Shown here: positions 22,121 to 25,035 of the stretch, piece by piece
Layout of the letters: every line of letters begins with the position of its first letter
How positions within the stretch are numbered: the stretch's first letter is position 1
DNA from: Streptomyces sp. NRRL F-4489
GTDB lineage: Bacteria > Actinomycetota > Actinomycetes > Streptomycetales > Streptomycetaceae
Assembly: GCF_001509485.1 (NCBI RefSeq)
Contig: NZ_LLZI01000289.1
Span: 1-25,035 of the forward strand
Reading direction: 5' to 3'
Length of the DNA stretch: 25,035 bases
Position numbers and translations under genes: made by a program
The notes under the pieces: generated by a model
Databases searched by the model: none
The model's input: only the letters and a program-made list of their open reading frames with translations
Told to the model about the DNA's origin: nothing

Positions 22121-23653
22121 TCAGTGCACCATCACCGGAACCGGCGCCGCCTCTTCCGAGCCCGCGCCCGCGCTCGTACCGCCGTCCGACGACGAGGCCG
22201 CCGGTGAACCGGCACCCGGCCGCCCGGTGGTGATGAGCGTGAAGGCGATCACCGCCGCCAGGGCGAGGATGCCCACCGCCCACCAGATGGCGGACGAGTA
22301 GCCGTGCACCATCGACTGGAGCTTGAGCACGTCCGCGGAGCGCGCGCCGGCCGCGTGCGCCGTCGCGTACGCCGTGGTGGCGCTGGCCGCGATGGTGTTC
22401 AGCAGCGCGGTGCCGATCGCGCCGCCGACCTGCTGCGAGGTGTTGACCATCGCCGAGGCCACCCCGGCGTCCCGCGGCTGGACCCCGTACGTGGCCAGCG
22501 ACATGGCCGGCATGAACGCCGTACCCATCCCCAGGCCCATCAGGACGAAGCCGGGCAGGATCAGCGCCGGGTAGGAGGTGTCCAGGTCGATCTGGCTCAG
22601 CACGACCATGCCCAGCGCGGCGACCGTGAAGCCCGGCGCCATCAGCAGCCGCGGCCGCACCCGGGTCATCAGCCGGGCACCGATCTGCGTCGAGCCGGTG
22701 ATCATGCCCGCGACCATCGGGAGGAAGGCCAGACCGGTCATGACCGGCGTGTAACCCTTCACGATCTGAAGGTAGTAGGTCAGGAACAGGAACAGACCGA
22801 ACATCCCGATCACGGCCAGACCCAGCGACGCGTAGACACCCGCGCGGTTCCGGTCGGCGACCACCCGCAGCGGCAGCAGCGGCGCCGCCACCTTCGACTC
22901 GACCACGACGAACGCCGCCAGCAGGACGGCCGCCGCGGCGAACAGCCCCAGCGTCACACCGGCCAGCCAGCCGTCGGACTCGGCCCGGGTGAACGCGTAG
23001 ACCAGCGAGACCAGGCCGAGCGACGCCAGCACGACACCGGGGACGTCCAGCCGGGAGGGGTTGCGGCCCTGGGCGGGCTCGCGGATGACCAGGACGGCAC
23101 CGGCCGCGGCGATCACCGCGATCGGGATGTTGACGTAGAACGTCCAGCGCCAGTCCAGGTACTCGGTCAGCACGCCGCCGAGGAGCAGCCCGAGGGCGGC
23201 GCCGCCACCGGCGATCGCGCCGAAGATGCCGAACGCCTTGGCCCGCTCCCGCGCCTCGGTGAACATCACCGCCAGCAGCGACAGCGCGGACGGCGCCAGC
23301 AGCGCGCCGAAGACGCCCTGGAGCGCCCGCGCGCCCAGCAGCATCCCCTCGCCGGCCGCGGCCCCGCCGAGCGCGGAGGCCACCGCGAAGCCGGTCAGGC
23401 CGATGAGGAAGGTCCGCCGCCGCCCCCAGAGGTCGGCGAGCCGGCCGCCGAAGAGCAGCAGACCGCCGAAGGCCAGCGCGTAGGCCGTGATGACCCACTG
23501 CCGGTTGGCGTCGCTGATGCCCAGGTCCTTCTGGGCGGAGGGCAGCGCGATGTTCACGATCGTCGAGTCGAGGACGACCATCAGCTGGGCGAGGGCGATG
23601 AATATCAGCGCTTTCCAGCGCCGCGGATCGACCTGCGGAACGGTGTCGGGCAT
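22121..23653 (-). CDS. MFS drug exporter, DHA2 (14-helix) family
   Basis: ATG 23653 follows AGGTGGA at 7 nt; GTG 23665 would add four residues. The 510-residue protein has 14 predicted membrane helices. Family motifs: LMVVLDSTIVNIALP (24-38, with Asp29), GGRLADLWGRRRTF (69-82, motif A), GGGAALGLLLGGVLTEYLDWRWTFYVNIPI (motif C region), and ATYGVQPRDAGVASAMVNTSQQVGGAIGTALL. Such antiporters use the proton gradient to expel hydrophobic drugs or the organism's own metabolites. The C-terminus is a Ser/Gly-rich cytoplasmic tail. A TetR gene lies 252 bp upstream on the same strand and a MarR gene converges at the 3' end, so two regulators flank it. Confidence 0.95.
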   Translation of the reverse strand: MPDTVPQVDPRRWKALIFIALAQLMVVLDSTIVNIALPSAQKDLGISDANRQWVITAYALAFGGLLLFGGRLADLWGRRRTFLIGLTGFAVASALGGAAAGEGMLLGARALQGVFGALLAPSALSLLAVMFTEARERAKAFGIFGAIAGGGAALGLLLGGVLTEYLDWRWTFYVNIPIAVIAAAGAVLVIREPAQGRNPSRLDVPGVVLASLGLVSLVYAFTRAESDGWLAGVTLGLFAAAAVLLAAFVVVESKVAAPLLPLRVVADRNRAGVYASLGLAVIGMFGLFLFLTYYLQIVKGYTPVMTGLAFLPMVAGMITGSTQIGARLMTRVRPRLLMAPGFTVAALGMVVLSQIDLDTSYPALILPGFVLMGLGMGTAFMPAMSLATYGVQPRDAGVASAMVNTSQQVGGAIGTALLNTIAASATTAYATAHAAGARSADVLKLQSMVHGYSSAIWWAVGILALAAVIAFTLITTGRPGAGSPAASSSDGGTSAGAGSEEAAPVPVMVH

Positions 23654-23905
23654 GGCGAGGTCCACCTAGGGGTGCGTAACGGAACGTGACAAAACTTCTG
23701 AACGGGTACGGCGAGCGCTGGGGCCGGGCGCGGCCTCACCGGAAGGGGTCCGGAGGCAGCGACGACGGAAGGCAGTGGAAGGCGACGGAAGGGGAGGGAA
23801 GGCGACGGACGGCAGTGGAAGGCGACGGAAGAAGGGACGGGCAGGTCAGGGACGTGGAACGGGCCGGCCGGTCAGCGGACCCCGCCCCTCCGCCCCCGCT
23901 CCGGA
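23654..23905. promoter_or_regulatory. 252-bp region between tetR and the MFS gene
   Basis: Contains likely MFS control elements near the start codon: GTTACGCACC (23680-23671, minus), TTGTCA (23692-23687, minus) as a possible -35, and AAAACTT (23691-23697, plus), also found upstream of marR. The rest is a polypurine stretch with 40-bp repeats (listed separately). No gene is seen. Confidence 0.5.
23764..23831. repeat. Two 28-bp direct repeats with 40-bp period in a purine-rich tract
   Basis: Copies at 23764-23791 and 23804-23831 match at 27 of 28 positions and consist of GACGGAAGGCAGTGG-type purine-rich units. On the minus strand, the sense of tetR and the MFS gene, the RNA would be C/U-rich and G-poor, like a Rho-utilisation site. 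Confidence 0.75.
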
Positions 23906-24541
23906 TCACGAGCCGCGGCGGCTCCTCAGATCCTCCAACGTGGCGGCGCAACCGGGGAGTTCGGACCGGGCGGGAGCCTGCAGCCCGTCCAGGAACAGCT
24001 GCAGATGCCGGTGCACGAACTTGTCGAATTCGCTACAGCCGCTGCCCGGCAACGGGCGGGTGAGCTGCGTCAGCGCGACCATCAGATCACCGGCGGCGAT
24101 GTCGGGGCGCAGCCGGCCGCTGTCGCGCGCGGCGCCCATGAGGGCGGCCACCGCCGCGTCCAGGCGGTCGCGCGCCGCGAGCAGATCGGGGTGCGCCACG
24201 TCGACCCCGTCGGAGAGCAGCGGGCACAGGGCGCCGATCCGCTCCTCGACGGCGTCGTGGGCGAAGCGCCGCAGCGCCTCGAAGGCATCCGGCTCCGCCA
24301 CGAGGGCGCGCTCGGCGCGGTCCGCCATACGGGACATGACCGAGAGCGTGACGTGGTGGATCAACTCCCGGCGGTCCGCGAAGTGACGGTAGAGCGTCGC
24401 GTTGCCGACACCCGCGCGCCGGGCGATCTCGTCGAACGGGACGTCGGCCCCGTGCTCGACCATCGTCTCCCGCGCCGCCGCGATGATCCGCTCGCGGTTG
24501 CGCACCGCGTCGGCCCGCAGCCTCGGCTGGACAGCCACCAC
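23906..24541 (-). CDS. TetR-family transcriptional regulator
   Basis: GTG 24541 (211 residues) is chosen since AAGGGGGG lies 7 nt upstream; ATG 24616 would add a Cys/Gly-rich stretch with no family character. The N-terminal helix-turn-helix (about 35-56) reads VPFDEIARRAGVGNATLYRHFADRRELI, typical of TetR. The C-terminal ligand/dimer domain includes FAHDAVEERIGALCPLLSDGVDVAHPDLLAARDRLDAAVAAL. It is upstream of and co-directional with the MFS exporter gene and probably represses it and itself. Two near-identical palindromes upstream (24594-24649) are its candidate operators. The inducer is unknown. Confidence 0.94.
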   Translation of the reverse strand: MVAVQPRLRADAVRNRERIIAAARETMVEHGADVPFDEIARRAGVGNATLYRHFADRRELIHHVTLSVMSRMADRAERALVAEPDAFEALRRFAHDAVEERIGALCPLLSDGVDVAHPDLLAARDRLDAAVAALMGAARDSGRLRPDIAAGDLMVALTQLTRPLPGSGCSEFDKFVHRHLQLFLDGLQAPARSELPGCAATLEDLRSRRGS

Positions 24542-24593
24542 GCCGACACCCCCCTTCACCCGGAGACCGGATCCACATCCACATCCGCAGAAC

Positions 24594-24649
24594 CGGGGAC
24601 CAGCTCCCCGCTTCACTCAACACCCCTGCAAACGGGGACTGGCTCCCCG
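24594..24649. promoter_or_regulatory. Twin 17-bp palindromes upstream of tetR
   Basis: CGGGGACCAGCTCCCCG (24594-24610) and CGGGGACTGGCTCCCCG (24633-24649) each have 6-bp perfect arms around a 5-nt centre and differ at only two bases. They lie 39 bp apart start to start in the 338-bp divergent region between tetR and the secreted-protein gene, the usual place for TetR operators. Confidence 0.55.
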
Positions 24650-24879
24650 GATATTTCCGCCGCGCGGTGTGACCTGCGCCACCCCTCCTCGGGCCGATCC
24701 CGGCCCGGCCCATCCCGCTGACGCCCCATCAGCCTCCGTACGCCGACGAGCCCCCTCCCCCGCCGCCACCCGAAGGACCGCCCCCCTCCATTTGACGCAG
24801 CCCCACGCGCGAGCGACCATCCCCCGCCGCAGGCTGATCACCATGACGCAGAAGGCACCCGCCGTATGAGGCGATAGGC
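24650..24879 (+). promoter_or_regulatory. Promoter and leader region of the secreted-protein gene
   Basis: TTGACG (24792-24797) is a good -35; 17 bp on is GACCAT (24815-24820), a possible -10. The leader contains an 8-codon ORF (24843-24869) whose stop overlaps the SD of the next gene. The GC-rich stretch between 24650 and 24790 shows nothing else clear. Confidence 0.45.
24843..24869 (+). CDS. Possible 8-codon upstream ORF (leader peptide)
   Basis: ATG 24843 to TGA 24869 encodes M-T-Q-K-A-P-A-V. The stop TGA runs into GAGG (24868-24871), the SD of the gene at 24880. Its own SD is weak (CAGG about 9 nt upstream). Coupled translation is possible, but a chance ORF of this size is common. Confidence 0.25.
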   Translation: MTQKAPAV

Positions 24880-25035
24880 ATGGGTACGGCCCCGCGCACA
24901 CACTCCCCCGCACCGGACGGCCGCCTGCGCACCCTGGCGCACAGGGTCCGCGCCACCGTCGCCGCGACCGCCACCTGCGCGGCCGCGGCCGTCGTCCTGA
25001 CGGCACCCCACGACGCCCACGCCGCACCGCCACCC
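24880..25035 (+). CDS. Secreted protein, N-terminal signal-peptide part only (runs off window)
   Basis: ATG 24880 follows GAGG at 8 nt. The 52 visible residues begin MGTAPRTHSPAPDG, have a basic region (RLRTLAHRVRA), a hydrophobic core (TVAATATCAAAAVVLTA) and an A-H-A-A cleavage-like site near residue 48, so a Sec signal peptide is likely. The mature part is outside the window; the function cannot be told. It is divergent from tetR. Confidence 0.7.
   Translation, partial: MGTAPRTHSPAPDGRLRTLAHRVRATVAATATCAAAAVVLTAPHDAHAAPPP

Noticed and set aside
22304..23689. 461-codon plus-strand frame opposite the MFS gene
   Set aside because: Arg/His/Gln-rich shadow of a standard DHA2 transporter.
24541..24616. 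N-terminal extension of TetR (Cys/Gly-rich) as a possible metal-binding segment
   Set aside because: The sequence comes from GC-rich operator DNA containing one of the palindromes; GTG 24541 has a good SD and gives the usual TetR start.

Overview
The window is about 25 kb of very GC-rich DNA with near-exclusive G/C third codon positions, GTG/TTG starts, purine-rich Shine-Dalgarno (SD) sites and actinobacterial families throughout. The linked group hrdD - fruR - fruK - fruA, with proteins that read like the Streptomyces coelicolor versions, points to a Streptomyces or close relative. No rRNA, tRNA, CRISPR array, transposase or integrase was recognised. I do not see an obvious new multi-gene system; the unusual material is mostly in the intergenic DNA.

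Layout. 1-1075 (-): 3'-truncated M20D amidohydrolase. 1337-3691 (+): an acetylserotonin-type O-methyltransferase and an LtrA-like membrane protein. 4146-6167 (+): a secreted L,D-transpeptidase-like protein and an S58/P1 N-terminal-nucleophile hydrolase. 6240-8044: a VIT1/CCC1-type transporter (-), a Yip1-like membrane protein (+) and an 85-residue single-pass membrane protein (-). 8361-11045 (+): a class III CoA transferase, then a lipoprotein L,D-transpeptidase with a CRP-type palindrome just upstream. 11211-12122 (-): an imine-reductase-like enzyme. 12246-16234 (-): the fructose operon fruR-fruK-fruA (DeoR regulator, 1-phosphofructokinase, PTS EIIABC). 16564-17565 (-): hrdD, a group 2 sigma-70 factor with a textbook SigR-type promoter upstream and a strong terminator downstream. 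17753-19120 (+): a PAT-type N-acetyltransferase and a four-helix membrane protein. 19229-19834 (-): a PNPOx-fold protein. 20117-21169 (+): a questin-oxidase-family protein. 21424-24541: a MarR regulator (+) facing a DHA2-type MFS exporter (-), which has a TetR regulator (-) upstream. 24880-end (+): the signal-peptide end of a secreted protein.

How the genes may work together. The fructose genes form one operon: EIIABC imports and phosphorylates fructose to fructose-1-phosphate, FruK converts it to fructose-1,6-bisphosphate, and FruR presumably senses the intermediate. MarR, MFS and TetR look like an efflux locus, and MarR and the MFS gene share two sequence motifs in their upstream regions. 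The two L,D-transpeptidases and the secreted protein at the right edge are cell-envelope functions but are not co-transcribed. hrdD carries a SigR-type promoter and so should respond to thiol-oxidative stress. The other genes look like independent single units, several with leaderless-type starts.

The most interesting non-coding signals are the SigR promoter of hrdD, the tandem 38-bp hairpin repeats in its 3' region, the CRP-type site before the lipoprotein transpeptidase, the palindrome-packed leader of the imine reductase gene, twin palindromes upstream of tetR, and an isolated 29-bp inverted repeat at 3849-3877.
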